Origin: Hydrangea macrophylla | Lineage: Eukaryota > Streptophyta > Magnoliopsida > Cornales > Hydrangeaceae | Length of the DNA: 64,000 nt | Reading direction: 5' to 3' | Assembly (NCBI GenBank): GCA_033977485.1 | Contig: CM066992.1 | Span: 103,862,140 to 103,926,139 of the forward strand | Shown here: positions 10,433 through 22,154 of the stretch, one piece after another | How positions within the stretch are numbered: the stretch's first letter is position 1 | Layout of the letters: each line of letters begins with the position of its first letter | The notes under the pieces: generated by a model | Seen by the model: only the letters and a program-made list of their open reading frames with translations | What the model was told of the DNA's origin: nothing | The model's database searches: none | Translations under genes and position numbers: made by a program

Positions 10433-11749
10433 TGTTAGGGATATATGCTAAAAGTCATGCTTTATGTAGTTAATTTATTATTCATTTAATAAATTTAGTT
10501 ATTCCATTTTATGAGAATCCGTGTGGGCAATGTTTTTATTGCATTGTTTATTTAATATTATACATGTGTGTCTCTCATTCTACATAGTAGGTGGTTTGAT
10601 GTGTAGAGTTCGGCTTACACACGGAAGATCAAACCATCGGATCTTGTAGAATGTAAGAGTTTGGTTTATAGTCTTAGATGGAATTGGACACACCATCGGT
10701 AGGACTGCAGCATGGTACTGTAGTAGGTTTGTCTTGTCTGCGGGAAACGGTACAGTTTCAACTCACTATGCTAGTACACTTTGTGTATTAAACGAGACCG
10801 ACTTGGGGTAATTAACTTTATACGGACTTATAAGATAATTAATACCTCATGACTATTATGAGTGCTTATGCTCTAAATCCTAAGTTAATTTATAGACATG
10901 TACATTTGATATTTACACTTTGATCCTTAAAAGGGTGAAATCCTTAAATGGGTCAAGATCTCATTGGATTGAGTGACATATTAATTGTATAGTGGATATA
11001 AATTAATGATGGAATCCATGTCTCAATTTTTGGGATTGATGATATCCCCTTGAGAAAGCTTATAAGTTTTGATTATGTCAAACCCTGCAGGTGGATTTTG
11101 TATCCGACATATCAAATAAGTTAAGTAGAGGATCTCAAAGAATTTTAAGAGATTAATTAAATATGATTGTCAGTAATTATATTTAATTAATGAATATCTA
11201 TAATCTTAACGTGGGGAGATAATAAGCATTTAATAACATGGAGCTCGAAATATATTTTTGAGATAAGGGTAGGAGTGCAATTATAATTCTTTAGTGGTAT
11301 GAATTATAATTTATAGAAATAGGATTCTGATTCAGTTCGAATTAGGATTTCCTAATTCCATAAGGAAGCCTATTCCTTGTTGACTTCTTATGGTCCCTAT
11401 CGTAGCCTATATATATGCTGCTTTGGCTCTCTTCTCAGTTTGCATTTTTTTCATCTAAAGCATTATAACTCGAAATAGAAAAGAGATCGTAAAAGAGAGA
11501 GCAGAAAACTAAAAGTATTTCGAAAGAGCCCACACTCAATTTGATATTCTGGCAGCAGAGGAATACGGTAGAAGATCGTGAGCTGTTATCGAGCCCGTGT
11601 TCTCGATTCGTCTACTACAACAATCCATTTTTGCAGTTCAAGGTAACCCTAGTTCCGCTCTTGTAGGGTTATTATAGATTTCACGAAATTTTTTGCAATA
11701 CCAACTTATACGCACTGTCAACGGATTCTGGGAACGCAGTTTCCTAACA
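10433..11749 (+). mobile_element. Solo LTR of a Copia-type element, 1317 bp
   Basis: It begins TGTTAGGGATATATGC and ends GTTTCCTAACA, with the 5-bp duplication CTTCC on both sides (10428-10432 and 11750-11754). A TATA-like stretch (CCTATATATATGC, about 11406) lies in its last third. No coding domain or primer site is attached, so it is a solo LTR. Assignment to Copia rests on the TGTTAGG...CTAACA ends and the length, and is an inference. Confidence 0.85.
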
Positions 11750-11754
11750 CTTCC

Positions 11755-12019
11755 TTCCCTCCCCGCTTCATCGTTCTGCTCCTGTCTTTCATTTTCTTGT
11801 AGCCCCTCTTCCCTAGTGAAGATTTCCACTTCCTAGGTGAGGGTTTCCCCTTCCCCTAGTGAAATTTTTTTCTCGATCATCCAATACGCAAAAGAGTGAG
11901 TTGTGACCTAACTTGTATAATGAGAACATGAATTACTTGAAATAATTCACGTCTCTACTGATAATCACCCCCTCACCAAGATGAATGATTAGAGTTATAA
12001 TGCATGGTATGTCCAGAAA
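11755..12019. other. Intergenic stretch, no gene seen
   Basis: A pyrimidine-rich segment lies between two LTRs. No coding region, RNA gene or clear element end was found. Confidence 0.4.
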
Positions 12020-12024
12020 TATTC

Positions 12025-12539
12025 TGTTAAGGCCAAACCGCCACGTCAGCAGAATGACCTGGACTATTCGGAAGGGGAGCTTGCGGTCAGTGCCCTGAAT
12101 TCAACAGGCGGCACCGCTCGGGATGCTTGCGCAGCTCGGGCGTGCGGTGCGACGAATGACCAGGAGATATAGCAGTTTCCTAAATCAACTACAAGCCTTC
12201 CAAAGGAGATATGGCAGTTTCCTAAACCACTTAGGAAACTCCTCTAACATCATGTAAACCTATTGTGATTAGATTGGGCTTCCCAATCTTATCAACTTAC
12301 CATGTAAGGGTGGACTCTTGCATCTATAAAAGAGCCCACCTACCCTGTCAAGGCGACCCCGAATATACTCTAGCTTACAAGCCTAAACAGAGAAATCACC
12401 CTTCGTACGCATATACCCGACCGGTATTACTGGTAGTGCCGCCCATCTTTGTTGGCTCACCAGGCCCGCCGGTGATTTGCTAGTGAGAAGCGCACCGACG
12501 CAACCGTGGACGTGAACCACATACAAATCGTTCTTGTCA
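12025..12539 (+). mobile_element. Probable solo LTR, 515 bp
   Basis: It begins TGTTAAGGCCAAACC and ends TTCTTGTCA. The flanks are TATTC (12020-12024) and TATTT (12540-12544), a 4-of-5 match to a target duplication. A TATA box (CTATAAAAG) lies at about 12324, followed by a short transcribed part, as in a compact LTR. Two copies of a GATAT(A/G)(T/G)AGCAGTTTCCTAA block occur near 12165 and 12210. The family is not recognised. Confidence 0.6.
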
Positions 12540-12544
12540 TATTT

Positions 12545-12943
12545 TCTCTTAAAACCTTTCTTACCAGTTTTGGACATCATCAATGCATAACCATTTTTTT
12601 AGTTCGTCAACTTCTATTCTAGTTGGATGCAGTTCTATGCTCGATTGGAATGAAGTTGAAATTTGGAATTCACCTGCAGTAAGACAACACTTTAGATTTA
12701 TTTTTACCATATATCTATGAGCATCAATACAACTTATGTAAACGTGTGTATACATATAGATATTTGTTATATATCATTGTAGATTTAGCTTTGTTCATTT
12801 TATTCTTAAAATTGCTATAATTGGCTGTTGAGTGACTAACTCCTCGAATATTTATACATCGTTAATTGCCAAATCACTCCATAGATATGCTGCAAGCCTG
12901 CAACATAAGTTATGTAAACGATTTAAATGTGTATTAAGGTAAA
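12545..12943. other. Intergenic stretch, no gene seen
   Basis: Ordinary AT-rich sequence lies before the Mutator-like element. Short open frames here have no recognisable product. Confidence 0.4.
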
Positions 12944-12952
12944 TTCTTTTTA

Positions 12953-13896
12953 GGGTAAATTACACAAACCTCCCCTGAGGTTTGCCTTAATTACACGGAC
13001 CTCCCTCGAGGTTTGTAATTAGGTAACAAAACGCCCACTCCCCTAATGGTCCGTTAGTTTTTTTTTTACATTAGCCTCCCCTGAAAATTGCAATTAGCCC
13101 CCCTAATATTATAAAATTGTCATAGTAAGCCTCATTTCTCTTATATTTTTGTGTTAATTATAAAATCCCTCCTCCCTCATATGTTTTTGGGTTAATTTTT
13201 TTATCATTAATTTATATCATCTGCACAAAATACATATAAATAGGGTAAAAATTTTTTGTTCCCCGAACAAACCTCTGTCAACCCCCCTGTATTAATTTTC
13301 TAGATCCGCCCCTGCCCCTATGCTTCAAAAGTGACGAAAATTAATAAAAATTCTAAAATTGGTTAAAAATATAAACACTTAACCCCTTTTGTGATGTTAA
13401 TTTTGGGATTAACGCCCTTTGAGTGAAATCATAACAGTTCCATTTTAGTCTACAATCACAGGGGGTTAAGTGTCCACTTTTGAAGCATAGGAGTAGGGGC
13501 AGATCTAGAAAAGTAATACAGGGGGGGTTGATAGAGGTTTGTTCGGGGGAAAAAAAAATTTTGGACCTATTTATATGTATTCTGTGTATATTTTGTGTAG
13601 ATAATATAAATTAATGCTAAAAAAATTAACCCAAAAATATAAGAGAGAGGAGGGATTTTATAATTAGCACAAAAATATAAGAGAAAGGGGGCTTAGTATG
13701 ACAATTTTATAATATTAGGGGGGCTAATTGTAATTTTTAGGGGAGGCTAATGTAAAAAAAACTAACGGACCGTTAGGGGAGGGGGCATTTTGTTACCTAA
13801 TTACAAACCTTGAGGGAGGTCCGTGTAATTTCTGCAACTAGGGGGGAGGTCCGTGTAATTAAGGCAAACCTCAGGGGAGGTTTGTGTAATTTACCC
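12953..13896. mobile_element. Mutator-like foldback element, 944 bp, 9-bp target duplication
   Basis: The ends are long inverted repeats: GGGTAAATTACACAAACCTC at the left, and the same sequence in reverse complement at the right. The similarity continues inward for several hundred bases, so most of the element can fold on itself. The 9-bp sequence TTCTTTTTA flanks it exactly on both sides (12944-12952 and 13897-13905), the length typical of Mutator-like elements. No transposase is present, so it is non-autonomous. Confidence 0.9.
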
Positions 13897-13905
13897 TTCT
13901 TTTTA

Positions 13906-14665
13906 ATTATCCATTTGATACTTACTCGTTTTGTACAATAATTTCTCTTTTATGAGTTACTTCACCACTTCCTTTTGTGATCACATGACTTGATTCAACC
14001 TTGCTGATGATCCCTAAGATATTTGCAATTTATAACGCATTAAGTTGTCAATTTATGTAAACCATGTGCTCATATTAGACCGTACTGTGATTATAGAATA
14101 AAATTAATATACATATTGTAGTTTGTTTATTGAATGTGTTTTGAATCTTTTTGAAGGGATCAAAATTTGGACTGGCTTTCTTAACACTTCAAAATTTTCA
14201 AATAGCTCGTGAAATATTATGGCTTGCACTTTAGTCCCTGTATTCATTAGGTGAATACAAAATATTAGTTATTTATTCTAAACACTTTGACAATCTAAAA
14301 CTTATTGTATTGTTACTTACTGCATCGTCAACCACGACTACTTATTGAATTTTTCCTTTTTTGTTTGTATTGTTCAACACTTCCTTGCTGAATCACCATC
14401 ACCTTGATGCATGGCCCATATTTTTTGGAATATTTTTAGTGAATTAATGAGCATTGTTGTTGATGTGGACATGTTCTCAAGAGACATTTTCACTGCATTG
14501 TAAATGTTCAAAAAATATAAGTTCTTTAACATAAAGGTAGTAATAATAAATTTTGTTTTATCGTTATGCGAAACAAAAAAAAATCTAATATCTTTTAGCT
14601 TATTATATTATAAAGAAAAATAACTCAAATATGATTAGTTAAATTATAAGGCAGAAAGAGCCAAC

Positions 14666-14706
<41 letters not shown>

Positions 14707-14956
14707 CAAAAATTACAAAAGATTCAAATAATAAGAAGTTGAAGTATTGATTACTTCTATTTTGCACATTCGAAAAAGTAAAATAAATTGTTAAATTAGT
14801 GCAAACGGACCAACTTTTGAAATGAACATAGGATTTGTAAAATAACAAAAACGATATATTCCTTAAGTGTAATTGACCGGTAACACTTATTAAGGGAAAA
14901 CACTTCAACGTTGAATATGTATATAATATTTTTGTTATTCGTGTGTATACATCATC
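13906..14956. other. AT-rich intergenic stretch with a poly(A) tract
   Basis: No gene is seen. A run of about 35 A lies at 14669-14703, and a minus-strand open frame across it is only a poly-T by-product. No retroposed gene was recognised next to the tract. Confidence 0.5.
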
Positions 14957-15443
14957 TGGTCCGTGAAAACTAAAAATTAAGTACTGAAAATTAAGTGCTG
15001 ACTTTTAAGTACTAAAAATTTTAAGTGATTGAATTTGCAATACTGAAAACAGTGTTTCAAATACTGAAATAGACTGTAATCAGTGATTATTTTCAGTAAA
15101 AAAATTTCACTCAAAGTTTTCAGTGGATTTTTCGTTATTTTTTCAATTAAGTGATACATTATCAAACGCACTGAAAAGAAATAAGTGTTAATTTTTTTCA
15201 TTTTCAATACTTCGGTCAGGCTCTAGAATGAACATGGTAGAGTGAATATACCCAGTGAACATTTTTTTTTTTGCCTTAAAAAACCCATGGGTCAGTGGGG
15301 AGCGCGCGGGTCAGCAGGTAAGTGGGGCAGCCCGCGGGTGTTTTTAGGCAAAAAAAAATGTTCATTGGGTATGTTCACTCTACCCTGTTCACTCTAGAGC
15401 CTGACCGTTCAGTACTTAATTAATTGGGTAATTAAACATACCC
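14957..15443 (-). mobile_element. Tourist-like element (diverged copy), interrupted by a foldback element
   Basis: Read on the minus strand, the sequence follows the intact element at 17925-18206: a GGGTATGTTTAATTACCC start, TTCAGTGCGTTTGATAATG, TCACTTAATTGAAAAA, CTGAAAATAATCACTGA and AATTTTCAGTACTTAA blocks. The far end (about 14957) has decayed and no TAA duplication is left. A 195-bp foldback element sits inside it at 15213-15407. Confidence 0.7.
15213..15407. mobile_element. Short foldback element, 195 bp, nested in the Tourist-like copy
   Basis: The left arm starts CGGTCAGGCTCTAGAATGAA and the right arm is its near-perfect inverse ending TCTAGAGCCTGACCG. The arms run about 80 bp, nearly to a GC-rich centre. 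The flanks TTCAATACTT (15203-15212) and TTCAGTACTT (15408-15417) form a 10-bp duplication with one mismatch. The host element's sequence appears twice at this point, which confirms the insertion. The duplication length suggests a Mutator-like origin. Confidence 0.8.
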
Positions 15444-15734
15444 AGTGTTTGATTTTAAGACCTATTGTTCCGAAAGAAAGAAGAACATAAAAGTAATAGA
15501 GTTTAAATAAAGTAGGAGACCACTCTTAAATAGGATTTATTGAGTCCTGTTGTTAATATAACACCTTTAATTGGATAAACGTATCCACAAAAGTACTTAA
15601 TTGAGGAGGATTCTTAGGTGATTATACTGAAGCAGTTGTATGTAGTATATAGTGATCATGAGTAATAAGACTTCAACCGATCTTCTAAAAAAAAGTAACA
15701 CTTAGGCAGAATGTTTTTTTTTTTGAAGAAAAAA

Positions 15735-16170
15735 AAATTGCTAGACAATAGAATAGTGAGCCAAAAAAGTAGGTAAATTATATGGACCCCCCACCCCCTC
15801 ATGTATTGCCTTTTTTCACTAACACTATACCACAGAAACTAAAAATTCAATAAATTGACCCCTTTTACTATTATTTTTCTTCTCAAATTGACCTTCAAAT
15901 ACCTCCTAAAAAATAGTTCAAATATTGCCAGACAATAGAATAGTGAGCCAAGGAAACCATACAATAAAAAGTAGGTAAATTATATGGACACCCCCTTAGG
16001 TATTTTCTTTTTTCACATCTTTTTTCACTAACACCACATAAACTAAAAATTCAACAAACTAACCCATTTTACTATTGTTTTTCTTCTCAAATTGACCCTT
16101 CAAATACCCCCTCAAAAATAGCTCTGGGGTATGTTTGATGCATTTTTCCTATTTAGGGGTATTCGTGAAA
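15735..16170. repeat. Two tandem copies of a roughly 190-bp segment
   Basis: The block AGACAATAGAATAGTGAGCC occurs near 15740 and 15930. After each come GTAGGTAAATTATATGGAC and a TTTTTCACTAACAC...CTAAAAATTCAA stretch. Related text in inverse orientation lies at 17575-17700, suggesting that these are arms of decayed foldback elements. Confidence 0.65.
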
Positions 16171-16964
16171 AAGTGAGAGAGTGTCTATATAAGTTACCAT
16201 AAAAATAGGAGGCTCTCATAGACATACCATAAAAAAAATAAATAAAAAAAAATGGCATAGAGAAAAACAATATCAAGTTCTCCATACTTTGAAAGCTAAA
16301 TTGATATCAATTAGAGACCTATAGTCGAGCCCTAGTGGAATGGTCCCAGAAGTTTACTGATGCCAAAAAAGATGCATTGGGGGTAGACCGTGTGTTCACG
16401 GTTGATCAGTTAATCTCGTACTTCCAATCAACTTTTCATTAGTCTTTCTTTTTTTATCAGAAATTCATTAGTCTTCTTCTTCTTCTTATTATTATTATTT
16501 TTATATGGGGAAGGGGATGAGGTTTGAACCCCAAACTTATGCATTATTAGTCTTCTTATGTTCTAAAGAATACGTAAATGTGATTTTTTTTTTCTTTTTT
16601 TTTTTCCCCCCCATAGAAGGGCCTACATAATTGTTTAAATATTTCTAGCTCATGACGTATCCATTAAGGGGTAAAAAAAAAAGTCGAACTCTCATGGACT
16701 GGTCTAAAAAAAAAAAAAAGTTTATTAAAATCTAATAAAATCCGTTAGTTTTCCCATTAATAATGTGTTGATTTTTTTATTTAACATGCACTATAAACTT
16801 TGTTCCATTTATGGCATGGGAGATCGGTGTATGCAAACCAGTAAGAATGTCCCTGTATTTTGTCCTTACGCCATGGGAGTTCGTATTATTGGGCCAGTTG
16901 GCCATAGGTCTCTATGAGAAATACTTTCCAGCCATAGGTCCCTGCACCTTTTATTTAACCCCAA
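16171..16964. other. Intergenic stretch, no gene seen
   Basis: AT-rich sequence with long A and T runs. The open frame at 16811-17029 overlaps the left arm of the next foldback and shows no protein similarity. Confidence 0.4.
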
Positions 16965-17700
16965 AAGTTCTTGACTTTCGTTTTGGCCAAAAATACCCTT
17001 TAAATACTTCTCTAAACTATAAAACTTGACAAACTGACCCCCTCAACTATTGCATTTTTTTCACTAAAACCCCTTTCGTTACAACTCCGTCCCAAAACAT
17101 AACATTTTGTTACTTTTGTATTATGTGAGCACTATATGATACAAAATATTAACAACATGATATTTATTTATCTCTCCTTTGAGCTTGATCAGATGATATT
17201 CGCTAATTACAATTTAAAAATTATTCTCAACAAAAGGCAACATGGACAAAGAAAGGAAAAGCGAAAAAATAAAATAAAAATAGGAAATCCCTGCAGCATG
17301 TACAAGAATACAAGGGTTTAAAACTGAACCAAGTCAAATAGGGTTATGAATGGTTAAGAGGAATATAATGATATTTATTTATCCCTCCTTGGAGCCGTTG
17401 AAAATTTAGGACAAAATTCTTTGTTGCACACATACTTACCCTTTGTTGTATTCAAAATTTAGGCAATTTTGTTTTAAAATTTTCAACGACTCCAAGAAGA
17501 GGCCAAAATGTTATGTTGTTAACACTTTTCCATCATGTGTTAGTAACATTATACAAAAGTTTTTTTTTTTTTTTGGACGACATCCTAATAGAATGGGAAT
17601 GGGTTTTAGTGAAAAATCATAATAGTTGAGGGGGTCAATTTATTGAGTTTTATAGTTGAGAGGGGTATTTGAAAAAATGTCATAGTTGACTCTTGGAATT
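16965..17700. mobile_element. Probable decayed foldback element
   Basis: The left arm (about 16975-17090: AAAATACCCTTTAAATAC, CTGACCCCCTCAACTATTG, TTCACTAAAACCC) is matched in inverse orientation by the right arm (about 17600-17690: GGGTTTTAGTGAAAAATC, AATAGTTGAGGGGGTCAA, GAGGGGTATTTGAAAA). Between the arms, ATGATATTTATTTATC(T/C)CTCC is repeated directly at about 17157 and 17368. No target duplication was found. Confidence 0.6.
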
Positions 17701-17924
17701 TTAATAAATATTTCATTTTTAAACTGAGTTTTTTCATTTTTTAAATTTATAAATAATGACTTGATTATTTTAAACTATGGTCCTCAATTTTTTAAAACTT
17801 TTACCCAAATAAATATCTTATCTACCGAATTGATTTTATATACAAATATACTCTTTTTTTTGTTCCACTTAGTCAAACCTTATATGGTAATAGCTCTGTT
17901 CATTTTTTAAAAATCTTCAATTAA

Positions 17925-18206
17925 GGGTGTGTTTGATAACCCATTTAAGTGGTGAAAATGAAAATTTTCAGCACTTAATTTTTTTCAGTGCGTTTGATAA
18001 TGTACCACTTAATTGAAAAAGCAGCCAAAAATTCACTAAAAACGTTAAGTGAAAATTTTCTACTGAAAATAATCACTGAATGCAGTCTATTTTAGTTCTT
18101 TAAACACTATTTTCAGTATTGCAAATATAAATCACTTAAAATTTTCAGTATTTAAATTTAACACTTAATTTTCAGTACTTAATTTTCAGTTTTATCAAAC
18201 ACACCC
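17925..18206 (+). mobile_element. Tourist-like MITE, 282 bp, TAA duplication
   Basis: The ends are GGGTGTGTTTGATAA and its inverse TTATCAAACACACCC. The trinucleotide TAA flanks both sides (17922-17924 and 18207-18209). A three-base TWA duplication and such ends are the mark of PIF/Harbinger-derived Tourist elements. No coding capacity. A diverged relative lies at 14957-15443. Confidence 0.88.
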
Positions 18207-18209
18207 TAA

Positions 18210-19043
18210 GTTTGTTCATTATTTTTACCTTTATATATTATATTGTATTATATGGTATGCTCAATGATTTATTTTTATTTTTATGTGCTAATGGCATAAT
18301 TCTTTCCCCACGTAATGTCCTATAAAATGTTTATTTATTTATTTATTATTATTACTATTTTTTTGTTGGGTTCTCATGATTTATTAAGTTTAGCTTAAGT
18401 GAACTAATTGACATTAATGTAAAATTCTTTAAGAGTTAAAACTGACTCCCAAATTGGTAAGCACACTCTTTGTGGCTGACGTTTCTATTGCCTTTTTTTT
18501 AATCCCTTTCTTTTGGGGACCCATCCATAGGCAGTACATCCTAAAAGGAATTCTTACTATCTATGACTCTATGTAGACTTAATCCAGCATTCACGTTGGA
18601 TTAAAAAAGATTTACTTTAAATGTTTTTATTAAGTTGTATTATTGTAGGATTCTTATAGACGGACCCAAAAAAAAAAAAGTAGCAAACTAAACTTATTAC
18701 AACTCTAAAAAAAATTAGTTAAGCAAAAGTGCACCGAATGATAAAAGTTCAAAACACTTAAGATCATCGGTGCACTTATATATATTATAGATATAGATAT
18801 AGTTCGATTAGCTATGCTTTCGAACTATTTAGCTCTTGGTCTTCTTTGAGTTTTGAGTTTTGGATTGCCTTTGGCCACTCGTGTTGTCATTTATAGTGCA
18901 ACTTTTGGCATCATAAAAACTTTTAAAGCAACTTTAATTGCTCTCCTAAGTGAAATTTCTTCACTATTTTGGACTCGACTTTGTGTCACCATCTTCTTTA
19001 GGTGATCTACCCCATTTTCAAAGTTAAAGTTGCCTTAGTTACT
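18210..19043. other. Intergenic stretch, no gene seen
   Basis: AT-rich, low-complexity sequence with ordinary short repeats. No coding or RNA feature is supported. Confidence 0.4.
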
Positions 19044-19048
19044 TGTTC

Positions 19049-19472
19049 TGTAATGCCCCAAATGGTCCACTTGCCCAACAACTTGATGAGCCTACCACAT
19101 TGGCTCTTAAAATGCTTAAACCCAAGTTATTAGTGTTATATGGTAGGATGTGTAAATCTCCTATTTGTTGGGATGACGTTGGTGAAAGGAAGTTGATAGG
19201 GCCTGAGGTTGTGCAACAAACGGTGGATAAAATTCAGCTAATCAGGGAAAGACTCCGCACAACACAAAGTAGACAGAAGAGCTATGCAGATAGCAGAAGA
19301 CGCAAATTGGAGTTTGAGTGGGGGAGATTGCGAGATCCCATCCCACATCGGATAAATACAAAATGTTAGTCTAGTATATGTAAAACCAAGGGACTAACAA
19401 CTTGGATTAAGCATTTTACGGGTCAATATGGTAAGCCCATCAAGTTGTTGGGCTAGTGGACGGGGCATTACA
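19049..19472. mobile_element. Ty3 scrap with two inward-facing LTR starts, TGTTC duplication
   Basis: The left end starts TGTAATGCCCC, and the right end is the inverse, GGGGCATTACA. The inverted similarity runs about 80 bp (19049-19134 against 19393-19472). The 5-bp sequence TGTTC flanks both sides (19044-19048 and 19473-19477). The interior holds a Ty3 integrase fragment in plus orientation. The minus-strand LTR part continues from 19472 to about 19322 and includes a CCGATGTGGGATGG motif common in plant LTR promoters. Both termini are thus U3 starts, unlike any normal LTR element. Confidence 0.75.
19136..19320 (+). pseudogene. Ty3 integrase C-terminal fragment
   Basis: The translation contains LYGRMCKSPICWDDVGER, VVQQTVDKIQLIRERL and QSRQKSYADSRRRKLEFEWG. 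This is the conserved stretch between the integrase core and chromodomain region of chromovirus-type Ty3 elements, normally RRRDLEFEVGD. Only about 60 residues are present, bounded by LTR pieces on both sides. The open frame extends into LTR sequence on each side, so it is a chimera and not a gene. Confidence 0.8.
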
Positions 19473-19503
19473 TGTTCTTTGGTTTCTCGATCTCTCCATG
19501 CAG

Positions 19504-19577
19504 TGGTTGGCTTATGATGCAGCTTACGGAGGGGTTCATTTGGTTGGCTTATGATGCAGCTTGCGGAGGGGTTCATT
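19504..19577. repeat. 37-bp tandem duplication
   Basis: A 37-bp unit containing GGCTTATGATGCAGCTTACG is repeated twice in direct succession with one base change (TTACGG against TTGCGG). Confidence 0.85.
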
Positions 19578-22154
19578 TGGCTTCGTCTGAATCTCTATTT
19601 TGTACCTCCTGCATTTATGGTTATACTTGGGATGTTTTTGTTTTCTTCGTTTTATTGTTGTTGCTTCTTGCTGCTATTGGTTTTCTTCATTGTAATCGTT
19701 TCTTTTAGTTGATCAGAATTGCCCTTTTAGCAACCAAATAATAATAATAATAATAAGTTCAAAAGCCTTTAATGTAACATGATGAGCAGAGACATCCAAA
19801 TCCCTAGTAAGAAAAGAAAATGTATTTTCTACACAACCAGCCAGACAGTATGGAAAGCTCCCACATAAAGACAGAAAGAACAGGTCATGTATATTCAAGT
19901 CAGTATCTGCCCCATCTTCACTTGGGGTATTGTTGGGGGTAAGCAAATAAGGTGGGAGATCCAAAAGTACCAATGGTTATCACTTAGGGTTGCAAACTTA
20001 GGATATTTTTTGGGCACCTAGTGACCATAGTAAGAAGCCAAAAAAATTCTGAACAAGGAACAAAGCAAGCACATGCTACTAAGGCAACAAATCACTAAAA
20101 AGGTCTGCTTGCTAGATCTGTCCCCAACCAACAAGTCACGTGCTTCCTACCATAAATTTGTCCCCCACTTCTTCCCCTTCTTACAACCCGCCAGAATGCA
20201 AGTGAAAAACCAGTTTCAAGCTTATTTATATTATGCAATCACATTTTGTTGTATTAGGATGATGCAATCCCAAATAATGTGGCAATGGGGCAAGGTCTAA
20301 TACAGTAGAACCAGTTGGATTTTGATTGGAAGTTGTTTACATAACCCCACTGTCACATCATTTGGGAAGCACTTTTGGAATAAAAATTTGGAAAGCATAG
20401 CATTACTCCATTATTAATGTACTAAATCGTTCTCCTATTCCAAACATAGAAGGGGGGAAATAAACTAATGTAGAAACTATGCTTCAGACACTGGCTTAAT
20501 AGAATATAAATAATGAAGAAACTATGCTTCAGACACTGGCTTAATAAAATATAAGCCCAATGTAGATGGGTGGGTGTGATGCACCTTTTGACTAAAATAA
20601 AACATAGAGATCTGCGAAAGATTAAATAATTCTACAACCCAAAAATATGCCAAATGTCCCTGGGTGCCATACTGATATCTAATTCTACATCAAATCCAGT
20701 AGAAGTGAAATGTGAAAGGCAAAAAAACCCACATCCATGAACTGAAGGAAAGGCGAGGTAAGTCATTTAAGATGGGGTTCCCCACGTGCAACGGAGGGAG
20801 GCCAATGAATCAACCAGCATATAGCCCTCAAAAGAACAAAGAAGTAACAATGAAGGATCAAAGGTAGTTAGCAAAAAAAAAAGGACCAAGGGTAGTAGAA
20901 ATTGTGAGCATAAATATTATCGTCAAATACTCAATGGATTATAATATCAAGTATCAAGATAATGTGTTGCTAAAAAGCTATTGATCTACCCAAGCCAAAG
21001 TAGTTGACTTGAGCATTTCATGAATTCAGCTAATTGTTCAAAACAGTTTCTGAAACCCACCACAGACATTGCTCCCATCACTAATCCTCCCATTCTCCGG
21101 TGTCTTAACTTCTTGCGGCACAGCATACGTCACAATAAGTTACTGGGTATGAATTACGGTGCTTTCCACACAGAACAGGGAAAAAGTCCTCATATAAACG
21201 AAGGAAAGTATCACTAAATTTTTACAAGGTACCATGCAATTCGCTGCCAAAAGCATGATAATCTTACATCAATCATCAGATATTCCCTCGAAACATTTTG
21301 ACACTATCTAATAGGAAGTTATTTGGGTCATCCACGGTTCTACCATAGTATTGAGTCGAACTTATTATATGGACTCTATTTTGTTACGGATCACACTCCT
21401 ACTTCTCAGACTAGTAAGCATGGCAAAACCCAACTGAAAAAAAAAAAAAAAAAAAGAATTTCCCCTCCATGTTAATAAATGTTGTCTCAGCCATCTAAAG
21501 CCCACAGACAGAGCACTAGTGGACCTCACATGACTCATCTGCCAGTGAGATACTTTGTCATAAAGCTAGTTGTATCATGTGCCGTGTCCACTGAATAGTT
21601 TGAACAATTGCAAGATACGTACAATGATCTACAGCTACATGCCAGCATCATTTGCAATTTTGCAGCTCAACCTGGAGTAAAGCTAAGTGGCCTTGCACTA
21701 ACTTTCGACTTAAGTTCAATCACACTTATCACTAGAATTGGTACCCACATGTCATCCTCAAACTTCAAACATTCTCTCACCTTGAAATCAAACTTCTCAC
21801 ATGCAGATAAATGAACACCATTAAATACCACTGGGAGGGAGCTAAAAATAAACATTGACAGGAAGTTCATTAGAGGAAGTTCTAGCCTAAATTCTAAGGA
21901 CATTGTCAAAATCTTTAGTCATGTTTTCTTCACTAAAGGATGATCCCATCTAGTCCATGTTTCAAAAAACCCCCAATTCATCAACAACAAATTAATCTAG
22001 ATTAATAAAAAGTTCAATCTAATCTAGAGAGCAATTGAAAGGAAAAGACAATAAAAGCATTAAATTAAAACCTGATAAATAAGCAGGGAAAAAAAAAAAA
22101 AAAAACAGGGATTCAAACAAAGACAGCATAGCATGAGAAGGACCTCCATGATTT
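19578..22154. other. Intergenic stretch downstream of SMT2
   Basis: No second gene is recognised. A short direct duplication (AAACTATGCTTCAGACACTGGC) lies near 20475 and 20518. Short poly(A) runs lie at about 21437-21455 and 22087-22105. The part next to 22154 should hold the SMT2 3' untranslated region, but no clear polyadenylation signal could be fixed. Confidence 0.4.

Noticed and set aside
14639..14908. Retroposed gene ending in poly(A) at 14669
   Set aside because: No gene similarity is found on either side of the A run.
16510..16545. tRNA-like GGTTTGAACCCC text
   Set aside because: No cloverleaf could be formed with neighbouring bases.
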